This document shows positions 34,320 through 43,160 of a stretch of DNA of 64,000 nucleotides, in pieces. The stretch covers positions 124,001 through 188,000 of the forward strand of contig NZ_CP158480.1 in the NCBI RefSeq assembly GCF_050920755.1, given 5' to 3'. The notes under the pieces are model-generated. The model ran no database searches and was not told where the DNA came from. It saw only the letters and a program-made list of their open reading frames with translations. How positions within the stretch are numbered: position 1 is the stretch's first letter; each line of letters starts with the position of its first letter. Position numbers and translations under genes: made by a program. Origin of the DNA: Oligella sp050920755 (lineage in GTDB: Bacteria > Pseudomonadota > Gammaproteobacteria > Burkholderiales > Burkholderiaceae_B).

Positions 34320-34955
34320 TTATTTAGCGGCGCGACGATGACGGATAATTTCTATCAAACCCGGCAGGATTGATAGGATAATAATCGCCACCAACACCAA
34401 GCTTAAATTGTTTTTTACCATTGGGATATTGGCAAAGAAATAGCCCAAGTATGAAAAGATAGGCACCCACAGCAAGGCACCGATGACATTATAGCGATAG
34501 AAATGGCCATAAGGCATTTTGCTCATACCCGCCACAAAGGGCGCAAAGGTACGTACAATCGGCACAAAACGCGCCAAAATAATCGTCTTACCGCCGTGCT
34601 TCAAATAAAAGGCATGAGTTTTTTCTAAATAGACTCGTCGGAAAATCTTGGAATCGGGATTGGCAAAGAGCCGATGACCGAAGTACTTACCAATATGAAA
34701 ATTGACCCCGTCCCCTAAAATTGCGGCAATGACCAGTAGCAGCACCATCAGATGGATATTCATCTCACCAATCGCGGCTAAACCACCCGCCGCAAACAGC
34801 AGTGAATCACCCGGCAATAAGGGCGTAACCACTAAGCCTGTTTCACAGAAAATAATTAAAAATAAAATGGCATAGATCCACAGACCATAGTCATTTGCCA
34901 AGACTTGCAAATGCTGGTCAATATGAAGAATAAAATCAATAATAGAAGCGAGCAT
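34320..34955 (-). CDS. DedA-family membrane protein
   Basis: The 211-residue protein has the DedA/SNARE-associated pattern: FCETGLVVTPLLPGDSLLFAAGGLA, GDGVNFHIGKYFG, then HGGKTIILARFVPIVRTFAPFVAGMSKMPY with the essential Arg residues. Family members are polyprenyl-phosphate or phospholipid flippases needed for envelope homeostasis. It is a single gene, with no obvious operon partner. Confidence 0.9.
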   Translation of the reverse strand: MLASIIDFILHIDQHLQVLANDYGLWIYAILFLIIFCETGLVVTPLLPGDSLLFAAGGLAAIGEMNIHLMVLLLVIAAILGDGVNFHIGKYFGHRLFANPDSKIFRRVYLEKTHAFYLKHGGKTIILARFVPIVRTFAPFVAGMSKMPYGHFYRYNVIGALLWVPIFSYLGYFFANIPMVKNNLSLVLVAIIILSILPGLIEIIRHRRAAK

Positions 34956-35027
34956 GATTAAAAAAGACCTTTAAAACGGCTATTTTATGTAATCTTGGTG
35001 ACAAGCATAAGACAGCGCCGAAAGAAA

Positions 35028-35056
35028 TGCCGTATGCCTTCAGTCAACATACGGCA
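35028..35056 (-). terminator. Terminator after the aldehyde dehydrogenase
   Basis: On the - strand TGCCGTATG and CATACGGCA form a 9-bp stem with an 11-base loop, followed by TTTCTTTC. It lies ~10 bases beyond the dehydrogenase stop. The T-run is interrupted. Confidence 0.7.
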
Positions 35057-35066
35057 GCGTAAGCCA

Positions 35067-36503
35067 CTAGGCCTGCGTGATAAGCTTAGTCACTAGGTAA
35101 CCGTTAAAAGTTTCCTGACCGCCTTCACTTCCCATACCACTATCCTTAATGCCGCCAAAAGGCGCTTCAGGCAAGGCGGAGCCTAAATGATTAATATGCA
35201 CCATACCGGCTTCAATTTCATTAGACAGTTTGACGGAAGCCTGTAGATTATCGGTAAAGGCATAAGCGGCTAAGCCATAAGGTAGACGATTCGCTTCGGC
35301 AATCACTTCATCCAAGTCACTAAAGGCCATCACCGGCGCCAGCGGGCCAAAGGGCTCCTCATTCATGATTTTACAGTCATGATTGACGCCGGTCAGTACG
35401 GTCGGTGGGTAGAAAAAGCCCGCACGATCGAGTCGCTCTCCGCCTAACTCAATGGTGGCGCCGTGGCGGCGTGCATCATCAATAAAATCGCTCATGGCCT
35501 GGAGGCGCCGCTCGTGCGCTAAGGGACCCATATCGACCGCTTCGTCCAAGCCGTTACCGATATTGATCTTGGTAAGTTGGGTCGTGAACTCGGATAAAAA
35601 CGCATCGTAAGCATTTTTATGAACATAAATACGAGTCGGGCATACGCAGGTTTGACCGGCATTGCGCACCTTGCTTCTAGCCAATGAGCGGGCGCTTTTA
35701 ATAATATCCGCATCATCCAGAATAATGACCGGTGAATGACCGCCCAGCTCCATGGTGACCGGTTTCATATAAGCACCGGCTAAAGCGGCTAATTGCTTAC
35801 CTACGGGTACGGAGCCGGTAAAAGAGATTTTACGCACAATCGGTGAGCGAATTAAATAGTCCGAAATAAAGGGTGGATCACCCCACACAATATTCAGCAC
35901 CCCCTTAGGTAGACCGGCATCTTCGAACATTTGCGCAATCGCCATAATAGCACTGGGTGAATCCTCCGGTCCCTTTAAGATAATGGTACAGCCGGCGCCG
36001 ATGGCGGCACTGATTTTACGAATGGCTTGATTAAATGGAAAGTTCCACGGCGTAAAGGCGGCGCACACACCGATAGGCTCTTGCACCACATATTGACGAA
36101 AATTCGGGCGGCGCGGTGGGATGATACGTCCATAAATACGGCGACATTCCTCCGCATGCCAATCACAATGATCGGCACAACTAACGACTTCGGCCAAGGC
36201 TTGGGACAATGGCTTACCCTGATCGAGGGTGAGATTACGCGCAATTTGCGGAGCTCGTGCACGAGCCAGTTCGGCGGCTTTGCGCAATATCGCCGAACGC
36301 TCCATGGGGGAACTGATTTTCCAGCTTTTAAAGGCTTCAGCGGCGGCGGCGAGGGCTTCATCCAAGTCTGCTTGTGTGGCATGCGGCAATTGGCCTAAGA
36401 CTTCCTCGGTGGCCGGATTAATCACCGCTTGTGTGTGGCGATTACCGGCACTGATAAACTCCCCATTAATATAAAAACCCAATTGAGGGTATGACTCGAT
36501 CAT
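35067..36503 (-). CDS. NAD(P)-dependent aldehyde dehydrogenase, succinate-semialdehyde type
   Basis: The 478-residue protein has the ALDH landmarks FTPWNFPFNQAIRKISAAIG, FTGSVPVGKQLAALAG, the general-base Glu in VTMELGGHSPVII and the catalytic Cys in NAGQTCVCPTRIYVH. The second Cys two residues later is common in succinate-semialdehyde dehydrogenases. It would oxidise a small semialdehyde to the acid in the cytoplasm. Exact substrate is not proven, and other class III aldehyde dehydrogenases look similar. Confidence 0.85.
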   Translation of the reverse strand: MIESYPQLGFYINGEFISAGNRHTQAVINPATEEVLGQLPHATQADLDEALAAAAEAFKSWKISSPMERSAILRKAAELARARAPQIARNLTLDQGKPLSQALAEVVSCADHCDWHAEECRRIYGRIIPPRRPNFRQYVVQEPIGVCAAFTPWNFPFNQAIRKISAAIGAGCTIILKGPEDSPSAIMAIAQMFEDAGLPKGVLNIVWGDPPFISDYLIRSPIVRKISFTGSVPVGKQLAALAGAYMKPVTMELGGHSPVIILDDADIIKSARSLARSKVRNAGQTCVCPTRIYVHKNAYDAFLSEFTTQLTKINIGNGLDEAVDMGPLAHERRLQAMSDFIDDARRHGATIELGGERLDRAGFFYPPTVLTGVNHDCKIMNEEPFGPLAPVMAFSDLDEVIAEANRLPYGLAAYAFTDNLQASVKLSNEIEAGMVHINHLGSALPEAPFGGIKDSGMGSEGGQETFNGYLVTKLITQA

Positions 36504-36753
36504 GATTGTCCTTAAGAAAATGCAATGCGCTAAGCATTAAATATTACCCCTGCTAAGGGTCTTATTCAAGGAGAAGGCGGTTTAAGGCGGTGTGAGGAGG
36601 GGGAATTGCTGCGATGTCTATTTAAATGTTATTAAATTAAGCAGAAAATAAAATTAGATGCATCTAAATATGAAGATATTAGGGTAATCCTAGGTTTTGT
36701 ATTTTTAAAAAACCTTTAAAATTTTCAAAAATATTGACCAAGTTGGGAGATTT

Positions 36754-37716
36754 ATGATGTCTTTAAGAAAATGGCTTGTCGGTGCTGCGGCTTCTGCGAT
36801 GTTAGTTGCTTCCGGTGCTGCGTTAGCTCAGAAAACCCAGTTCGTGACAGTGCTGACCGGTGGTCAGAGTGGTGTGTATTATCCGGTAGGGGTGGCCTTA
36901 GCTCAGCATTATGCGGACAGTATTAAGAATGCGCGCGCTACAGCCCAAGTCACCAAGGCTTCTGCTGAAAATATGAACTTATTACAAGCTGGTCGTGGTG
37001 AAATCGGTTTTGCTTTAGCGGATACGGTAGAGGATGCCTGGAATGGACGCGAAGAGGCCGGTTTTAAAAGCAAATTAGATAAGCTTCGCGGTATTAGCCG
37101 TTTATACAATAATTACGTGCATATTATTGTTAACGCAGAAAGCGGCATTGATTCAATTGACGATCTTAAGGGCAAGCGTATTTCAGTCGGTGCTGCGCGT
37201 TCGGGTACAGAGTTAAATGCACGCGCGATTTTTAAAGCGGCCGGTCTTGATTACAGTGATTTTTCCAAGGTTGAGTACTTATCCTTCGGTGAATCCGTGG
37301 AGTTAATGAAAAACCGTCAGATTGATGCCACGCTACAATCGGCCGGTTTAGGTGTGGCTTCTATTCGTGACTTAGCCAGTGCGGTCAAAATTAAAGTCAT
37401 TCCTATTACTAAAGACGTGTTGTCCAAGATTGAATCAGAGGCTTATGTAGAGGATGTTATTCCGGCCAATACCTATGATGGTCAAACTGAGGACATCCCA
37501 ACAGCAGCGATTCCGAATTATTTAGTGGCTCATTCCGGCGTATCTGATGATTTAGCCTATGAGATGACTAAAGTTCTTTATGAAAAGCTGGATAATCTTA
37601 AGAATGCGCATAATGCCATTAACGCAATGGATATTAAAAATGCCGTGAGCGGTATGCCGGTGCCTTTACATCCGGGTGCCGAGAAGTTCTATAAAGAGCA
37701 AGGCATTATCGAGTAA
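36754..37716 (+). CDS. TAXI-family TRAP transporter solute-binding protein
   Basis: A Sec signal peptide (LRKWLVGAAASAMLVASGAALA) is followed by QFVTVLTGGQSGVYYPVGVALAQHY, the TAXI opening motif. LKGKRISVGAARSGTELNARAIF and IDATLQSAGLGVASIRDL follow. It captures a substrate (perhaps a C4/C5 dicarboxylate or glutamate-like acid) in the periplasm for the fused permease next door. GGGAG precedes the ATG. A hairpin separates it from the permease gene, which would give excess binding protein over permease. Confidence 0.92.
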   Translation: MMSLRKWLVGAAASAMLVASGAALAQKTQFVTVLTGGQSGVYYPVGVALAQHYADSIKNARATAQVTKASAENMNLLQAGRGEIGFALADTVEDAWNGREEAGFKSKLDKLRGISRLYNNYVHIIVNAESGIDSIDDLKGKRISVGAARSGTELNARAIFKAAGLDYSDFSKVEYLSFGESVELMKNRQIDATLQSAGLGVASIRDLASAVKIKVIPITKDVLSKIESEAYVEDVIPANTYDGQTEDIPTAAIPNYLVAHSGVSDDLAYEMTKVLYEKLDNLKNAHNAINAMDIKNAVSGMPVPLHPGAEKFYKEQGIIE

Positions 37717-37737
37717 AAATTGGTTGTTGTTTTATTG

Positions 37738-37780
37738 AATTACCCCACAAAGCCGGACCAATTTCGGTTGTGGGGTAATT
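37738..37780 (+). terminator. Hairpin between TAXI binding protein and permease (attenuating terminator)
   Basis: AATTACCCCACA and TGTGGGGTAATT pair perfectly over 12 bp with a 19-base loop and are followed by TCTGTTTT. The short T-run suggests partial termination, reducing permease expression relative to the binding protein. Confidence 0.7.
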
Positions 37781-37831
37781 TCTGTTTTAAAAATAGTCGT
37801 TTTACTGCTGACAAAACCTTCGGAATCAATC

Positions 37832-39928
37832 ATGAGTTTAAATGAAAGTGAAAGCCAACCTATCGTTCAATTCGGACGAGCGATTTTTTGGGTGGCAGTG
37901 CTTTTTTCAAGTTTCCAAATCTATACAGCGGCTTTCAGCCCTATTTCCAGTCAAGTTACCCGCGCTATACACGTGGGTTTTGTTATTTTAATGGTCTATA
38001 CCATTGTTCCCCGTTTCTTTGGTCAGCGTGTGCCGATGTTGGGATGGGCGCTCGGTTTACTGGGCTTTGTTTTAAGTCTCTATCATTGGATTTTCGAAGC
38101 GGATTTGACCGCTAGAGCAGGTGAAATGACACAGTTAGATATGGTGGTTGGTATTCTTACCATCATTCTGGTGTTTGATGTCACCCGTCGTATGATGGGA
38201 TGGGCTTTACCGATTATTTGTGCTTTGTTTTTAGCTTATGGATTATTCGGTGAGTACTTGCCCGGCGCCTTGATGCACAGGGGTTATGGTTTTGACCAAG
38301 TGGTTGGTACCTTAGCTTTTGGTACGGAGGGCATTTACGGTACGCCTACTTATGTTTCTTCTACCTATATTTTCTTATTTATCTTATTCGGCTCATTTTT
38401 AGAGCGCGCCGGGATGATCGATCTCTTCAGTGATTTTGCTATGGGAACGGTAGGACATCATCGTGGCGGTCCGGCAAAGGTTTCCGTTGTCAGTTCCGGG
38501 TTGATGGGGACGATTAACGGGTCCGGTGTGGCAAATGTGGTTACAACCGGTCAATTCACTATTCCACTAATGAAGCGATTCGGTTATTCGGCGCCGTTTG
38601 CCGGGGGTGTCGAAGCGACTTCCAGTATGGGTGGTCAGATTATGCCGCCGGTCATGGGGGCGGTAGCCTTTATTATGGCTGAAACCATTAACGTGCCTTA
38701 TGTGGAAATTGTTAAAGCGGCAATTATTCCGGCCATTTTGTATTTCTTTACGGTTTTTATGTCGGTTCATTTTGAAGCCGGTCGTAAGGGTTTGCATGGC
38801 TTGCCTAAGGAGGAGTGTCCTAATCCGTGGAGTGCGCTAGGTAAAAAGTGGTATTTATTAATTCCTTTAATCGGTTTGGTGTATTTATTGTTCTCCGGTT
38901 ATACGCCGCTTTTTTCGGGTACTGTGGGATTGGGCTTAACAGCAATTCTTATTTTCGGCGCCGCAGCGATTCAAGGGGTATCCAACACGGCATTGAGATA
39001 TATTTTCTGGATTTTATTGGGCGTTGCTTGTTTAGGTTTCAGAGAGTTCGGCGTAAGTGCGTTTTTTGCCATTATTGCTTTTTTAGTTGTGGTTTTAAAG
39101 CTTAAGCGTGATGGTGGTGGAGGGGCTGTCGGTGAGGCTTTGCAGTCAATGGCGGAGGGTGCAAGACATGCTTTGCCGGTGGCCGTAGCGTGTGCTTTGG
39201 TCGGTATTATTATCGGGATTATTAATTTAACCGGTGTGGCAGCGGAGTTTGGTGGACAGGTGATCGCGGTGGGTCGCGACAACTTGTTCTTAGCCTTATT
39301 CTTAACCATGATTACGTGTTTGATTTTAGGGATGGGGATTCCGACCATACCGAACTATATTATTACCAGCTCTTTAGCAGCGCCGATTTTGTTGGAGTTG
39401 GGTGTTCCGCTGATTGTTTCACATATGTTTGTGTTTTACTTCGGGATTATGGCTGACTTAACGCCACCGGTGGCACTGGCGTGCTTTGCGGCTGCGCCGA
39501 TTGCCAGAGCTTCCGGCTTTACCATTAGCCTGCAGGCTGTGCGAGTGGCCATTGCCGGTTTTGTGGTGCCTTATATGGCAGTTTATACGCCGGCGTTAAT
39601 GCTTCAGGAGTACACGCATTTTTATGAAGTGATGCTTGTGGTAATTAAAGCGGCAATAGCTATTGTATGTTGGGCCGGAGGTGCGACGGGCTTTATTTTT
39701 ACTCGTCTTAATGTGATTGAGCGTGTTTATGTGATTGTCACGGCAGCCTTATTGGTGTGGGCTAATCCCTATTCCGATATGGTGGGCTTTGTCTTGGTCA
39801 TTTTATTTGCACTGTGGCATTTGATTAAGTACCGACGAGATAAGGCGGCCGGCTTGCTTACAATTAAACCGCTTAATCCCGCGGTGTCAAAGGTGAGCGA
39901 AGGCACAACTTCAGCTCAAAGCCTATAA
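37832..39928 (+). CDS. TRAP transporter fused (4TM-12TM) permease
   Basis: The 698-residue protein is a fusion of the small and large TRAP membrane subunits, usual for TAXI systems. About 17-18 hydrophobic segments are visible. Key motifs are GTINGSGVANVVTTGQFTIP, GGVEATSSMGGQIMPPVMGA and ILGMGIPTIPNYIITSSLAAP. It drives sodium-coupled uptake of the solute bound by the upstream protein. The DUF1850 gene follows 24 bases later. Confidence 0.93.
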   Translation: MSLNESESQPIVQFGRAIFWVAVLFSSFQIYTAAFSPISSQVTRAIHVGFVILMVYTIVPRFFGQRVPMLGWALGLLGFVLSLYHWIFEADLTARAGEMTQLDMVVGILTIILVFDVTRRMMGWALPIICALFLAYGLFGEYLPGALMHRGYGFDQVVGTLAFGTEGIYGTPTYVSSTYIFLFILFGSFLERAGMIDLFSDFAMGTVGHHRGGPAKVSVVSSGLMGTINGSGVANVVTTGQFTIPLMKRFGYSAPFAGGVEATSSMGGQIMPPVMGAVAFIMAETINVPYVEIVKAAIIPAILYFFTVFMSVHFEAGRKGLHGLPKEECPNPWSALGKKWYLLIPLIGLVYLLFSGYTPLFSGTVGLGLTAILIFGAAAIQGVSNTALRYIFWILLGVACLGFREFGVSAFFAIIAFLVVVLKLKRDGGGGAVGEALQSMAEGARHALPVAVACALVGIIIGIINLTGVAAEFGGQVIAVGRDNLFLALFLTMITCLILGMGIPTIPNYIITSSLAAPILLELGVPLIVSHMFVFYFGIMADLTPPVALACFAAAPIARASGFTISLQAVRVAIAGFVVPYMAVYTPALMLQEYTHFYEVMLVVIKAAIAIVCWAGGATGFIFTRLNVIERVYVIVTAALLVWANPYSDMVGFVLVILFALWHLIKYRRDKAAGLLTIKPLNPAVSKVSEGTTSAQSL

Positions 39929-39952
39929 AGGACTGAGGGCAAGAAACGTTGT

Positions 39953-40456
39953 ATGTCTATTACGACTGCTTTGGCTCAAGTTTCCTTGGGGGTGTGTCTA
40001 CAGTTGGCTGTAACAGCGGAGGCCACCCCTAAAGCGGCACCCGTTTTTGTCCCGGTGCGAGCGTTTACTTTGGCTTGGGTGCACAGTATTGAAAAAGTGC
40101 GCTGGGAAGAGGATTATGAGGTCATTATCAGTCATCATTCAACAAACGCCTTAAAAGCGGATTTCGGTGACAATAAACCCTCAAGAGCCCCTTCATCTCA
40201 GCCGGTACTTTTAGCAAAGGCTGCACGAATTAAGGGATCGGCTGCGGGTATGGAGCCTCCCGAGGGAGCCATATTTAAAGACGGGTGGTATCACTACACG
40301 CCTGTGATTGCTGAGCATCAAGAAATTCGCTTAACCCGTTCCGAGTTTGTGCCGGATTATGAATGGTGCGATCAAAAGGGCTGTCGTTCATTGGCAACTA
40401 TTTTGCCAAGTGATGGCGGTGTCACACTGATGCGAGCTTGTGAAAAGCCCGAATAG
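39953..40456 (+). CDS. DUF1850 protein, TAXI-TRAP partner
   Basis: The 167-residue protein shows FTLAWVHSIEKVRWEEDYEV and RIKGSAAGMEPPEGAIFKDGWYHY, the DUF1850 signatures, with paired Cys in YEWCDQKGCRSL. DUF1850 genes typically follow TAXI-TRAP permeases. The N-terminus is hydrophobic and could be an export signal. The role in transport is unknown. Confidence 0.8.
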   Translation: MSITTALAQVSLGVCLQLAVTAEATPKAAPVFVPVRAFTLAWVHSIEKVRWEEDYEVIISHHSTNALKADFGDNKPSRAPSSQPVLLAKAARIKGSAAGMEPPEGAIFKDGWYHYTPVIAEHQEIRLTRSEFVPDYEWCDQKGCRSLATILPSDGGVTLMRACEKPE

Positions 40457-40586
40457 TCAGCATAAACTATCTAAAACCATCTAACATCACCCAACTCCGC
40501 TTAACTCGCATTTAAAGTCTCTTGTAATCTTTTTGCCTAAGTGCTAGTTTATTGCTATTTTTCCGCTTTTTGAAAAGATAGCCGGT

Positions 40587-41870
40587 ATGCTGATTACGGA
40601 TGACTTCGACCGCCACCATCTGTGGCACCCCTATGCTTCGATGAAGGATCCCTTGCCGACTTTTAAAGTGAGTTCGGCCAAAGGTGTTTATTTGCAAATG
40701 GCCGACGGCAGGCAGTTAATTGACGGCATGTCTTCTTGGTGGTGTGTGGTCCACGGTTATAGCCATCCGGAGTTAAATCAGGCGGCCATTGAGCAAATAC
40801 ATAAAATGTCGCACGTCATGTTCGGCGGTTTAACGCATGAGCCGGCGATTGAGTTGGGGCGTGCGCTACTGAAAATTTTACCGAGACATTTAGATAAAAT
40901 CTTTTATGCAGATTCCGGTTCGGTGGCGGTAGAAGTGGCTTTGAAAATGGCGGTGCAATATTGGGCGGCGCGGGGACAAAGTCAAAAGCAAAATATTATT
41001 ACGACGCGTTCAGGCTACCACGGTGATACATGGAATGCGATGTCGGTCTGTGATCCTCACACCGGTATGCATCGTTTATTCGGTTCGGCGCTGCCGCAGC
41101 GCCGCTTTGTGCCGGCACCACAAACCGCCTTTGATGCACCTTGGGAGGCAAGCGAAATTGAGCCTTTACGCCGCGCCTTGGAGCAGCATCATCACAGCTT
41201 GGCCGCCATGATTATTGAGCCAATTGTGCAGGGCGCAGGCGGTATGCGCATCTACCATCCGCAGTATTTGCGCGAGGCGGCCGCGCTCTGCAAAGAATAC
41301 GATGTGCTGTTGATTTTAGATGAAATCGCCACCGGATTCGGTCGCACCGGCAAGCTCTTTGCCTGTGAATATGCCGATGTGGCGGCCGATATGATGTGTT
41401 TGGGTAAGGCCTTAACCGGTGGTTATATGACCTTGTCGGCGACTGTGACCACACAGCAAATCGCTGAAACCATCAGTCAAGAGGAGCCTAAAGCCTTTAT
41501 GCACGGCCCCACTTTTATGGCGAATCCCTTAGCTTGTGCAGTGGCGACAAAGTCTATCGAACTGTTACTTAGCAGCGATTGGCAAAATAAAATTTCCAGT
41601 ATCGAAGCGCAACTTAAAGCCGGCTTAAGTGAGCTAAAAGCCTTAGCGCAAGTTGCAGACGTCAGAGTGTTGGGGGCGATTGGTGTGGTTGAAATGAAGC
41701 AGCCGGTGCGGATGCGAGAGATACAGGCGCAGTGCTTGGAACTTGGTATTTGGTTACGCCCCTTCGGTAAGTTGATTTATACCATGCCACCTTATGTGAT
41801 CAGTGAGCGGGAATTACACACATTAATCCGGGGGATTCAAACCATTGTTAGGGCTGAAGGGGAGCAGTGA
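40587..41870 (+). CDS. bioA: Adenosylmethionine-8-amino-7-oxononanoate aminotransferase
   Basis: The 427-residue class III aminotransferase shows DRHHLWHPYASMKDPLPTF, DGMSSWWCVVHGYSHPEL and SGYHGDTWNAMSVCDPHTGMH, and the PLP lysine in MCLGKALTGGYMTLSA. It makes 7,8-diaminopelargonate in biotin synthesis using SAM as amino donor. It overlaps bioF by one base (TGATG), so the pair is co-translated. bioD is 3.3 kb away, beyond aspA and dtd. Confidence 0.95.
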   Translation: MLITDDFDRHHLWHPYASMKDPLPTFKVSSAKGVYLQMADGRQLIDGMSSWWCVVHGYSHPELNQAAIEQIHKMSHVMFGGLTHEPAIELGRALLKILPRHLDKIFYADSGSVAVEVALKMAVQYWAARGQSQKQNIITTRSGYHGDTWNAMSVCDPHTGMHRLFGSALPQRRFVPAPQTAFDAPWEASEIEPLRRALEQHHHSLAAMIIEPIVQGAGGMRIYHPQYLREAAALCKEYDVLLILDEIATGFGRTGKLFACEYADVAADMMCLGKALTGGYMTLSATVTTQQIAETISQEEPKAFMHGPTFMANPLACAVATKSIELLLSSDWQNKISSIEAQLKAGLSELKALAQVADVRVLGAIGVVEMKQPVRMREIQAQCLELGIWLRPFGKLIYTMPPYVISERELHTLIRGIQTIVRAEGEQ

Positions 41871-43039
41871 TGACAGACGCTTATCAGTATTATGCAGACA
41901 AATTGGCTCGTTTACGGGAGCAAAATAACTACCGTTATTTTAAAGAGATTGAGCGCGCGCCGAATGGCTATATTAAATTGGCGGCGGCCACTACAAACTC
42001 GATGCTCGATCTCAGTTCTAATGATTACTTAGGGCTGTCCTTTGACAAAGCGCTGTTGGAGGAGTTTAAAGCGCATTATGGCGTGCCGATGCATGCCATG
42101 GGTAGCGCCTCTTCGCGTTTATTGACCGGTCAGTTTGAGGAGCATGCGCAATTGGAAAGCTTACTGGCAGAGTCCTTTGGCCGCAGCGCTTTGGTGTTTA
42201 ACAGTGGCTACCACACGAATTTAGGTATTTTGCCGGCCTTGGCGGATGAGCAATCCTTAATTGTTTCCGATGAGTTAATTCATGCCAGTATGATTGACGG
42301 CATTCGTTTAAGCAAAGCACGGCGCCGACGCTTCAAGCATCAGGATTATGCGGAGTTGGAGCAGATCTTGATTGAGGCCGCTGCGGATGACGCCATTGAT
42401 AAAGTGTTTGTGGTGATGGAAAGTGTTTATAGCATGGATGGCGATGTGGCCGATTTGCGGACCCCGGTTGATTTAAAGTTAAAATACCCCAAAGTCATGC
42501 TGTATGTGGATGAGGCGCATGGTATCGGTGTGTTCGGGGAGCGAGGATTAGGGGTCGCCGAAGCGCAGGGCGTGTTGTCTGATATCGATTTTCTGGTAGG
42601 GGCTTTCGGTAAGGCCATCGCATCCGTCGGTGGCTATTTGATTTGTGCGCCGGTGGTTCGGGAGTATTTAATTAATCAAATGCGACCGTTGATATTTTCC
42701 ACGAATTTGCCGCCTATTAATGCCGCTTGGACATTTTTTGCCTTTAAAAAAATGCTCGCTATGCAAAAAGAGCGCGCGCATTTGCAGCAACTCAGTGCGG
42801 ATTTAAGGCAGGCGATTTTGGCGAGGGGGCTGCTTTGTCACAGTCAATCACATATTGTGCCTATAATCTATGGGGCTAATCATTTAGCGATGGAAAAGGC
42901 AGAGGCTATGCAGAGCGCCGGTTTTTATGTGCTACCTATACGCTATCCGACCGTGCCGCAGGGACAGGCCAGAGTGCGCGTGTCTTTACATGCTGCCTTG
43001 GATTGGCAACAGTTGGAAGCCTTATTGCCATGGTGTTAG
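41870..43039 (+). CDS. bioF: 8-amino-7-oxononanoate synthase
   Basis: This PLP-dependent alpha-oxoamine synthase shows LDLSSNDYLGLSFD, GSASSRLLTGQFEEHAQLE, YVDEAHGIGVFGERGLGVAE and the PLP lysine in LVGAFGKAIASVGGY. It condenses pimeloyl-ACP/CoA with alanine. ATG 41870 is chosen over a GTG three bases earlier because GGGGAG is well spaced before it. It runs in an operon with bioA. Confidence 0.94.
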   Translation: MTDAYQYYADKLARLREQNNYRYFKEIERAPNGYIKLAAATTNSMLDLSSNDYLGLSFDKALLEEFKAHYGVPMHAMGSASSRLLTGQFEEHAQLESLLAESFGRSALVFNSGYHTNLGILPALADEQSLIVSDELIHASMIDGIRLSKARRRRFKHQDYAELEQILIEAAADDAIDKVFVVMESVYSMDGDVADLRTPVDLKLKYPKVMLYVDEAHGIGVFGERGLGVAEAQGVLSDIDFLVGAFGKAIASVGGYLICAPVVREYLINQMRPLIFSTNLPPINAAWTFFAFKKMLAMQKERAHLQQLSADLRQAILARGLLCHSQSHIVPIIYGANHLAMEKAEAMQSAGFYVLPIRYPTVPQGQARVRVSLHAALDWQQLEALLPWC

Positions 43040-43124
43040 TGCCGTACAAATATGAATTGTCATATAAATGAAATTTTGTTTGTTATGTTGCGCTGTGTCA
43101 CTTTTTCATCGCAAAAAAAAGTTT

Positions 43125-43130
43125 TATAAT
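43125..43130 (+). promoter_or_regulatory. Candidate -10 element for aspA
   Basis: A perfect TATAAT lies 31 bases before the aspA GTG start. The matching -35 region (CTTTTT or TTTTTC) is weak, so this is a tentative promoter. Confidence 0.35.
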
Positions 43131-43160
43131 TTTAAACTCCATTTTTAAAAAGAAACTATC

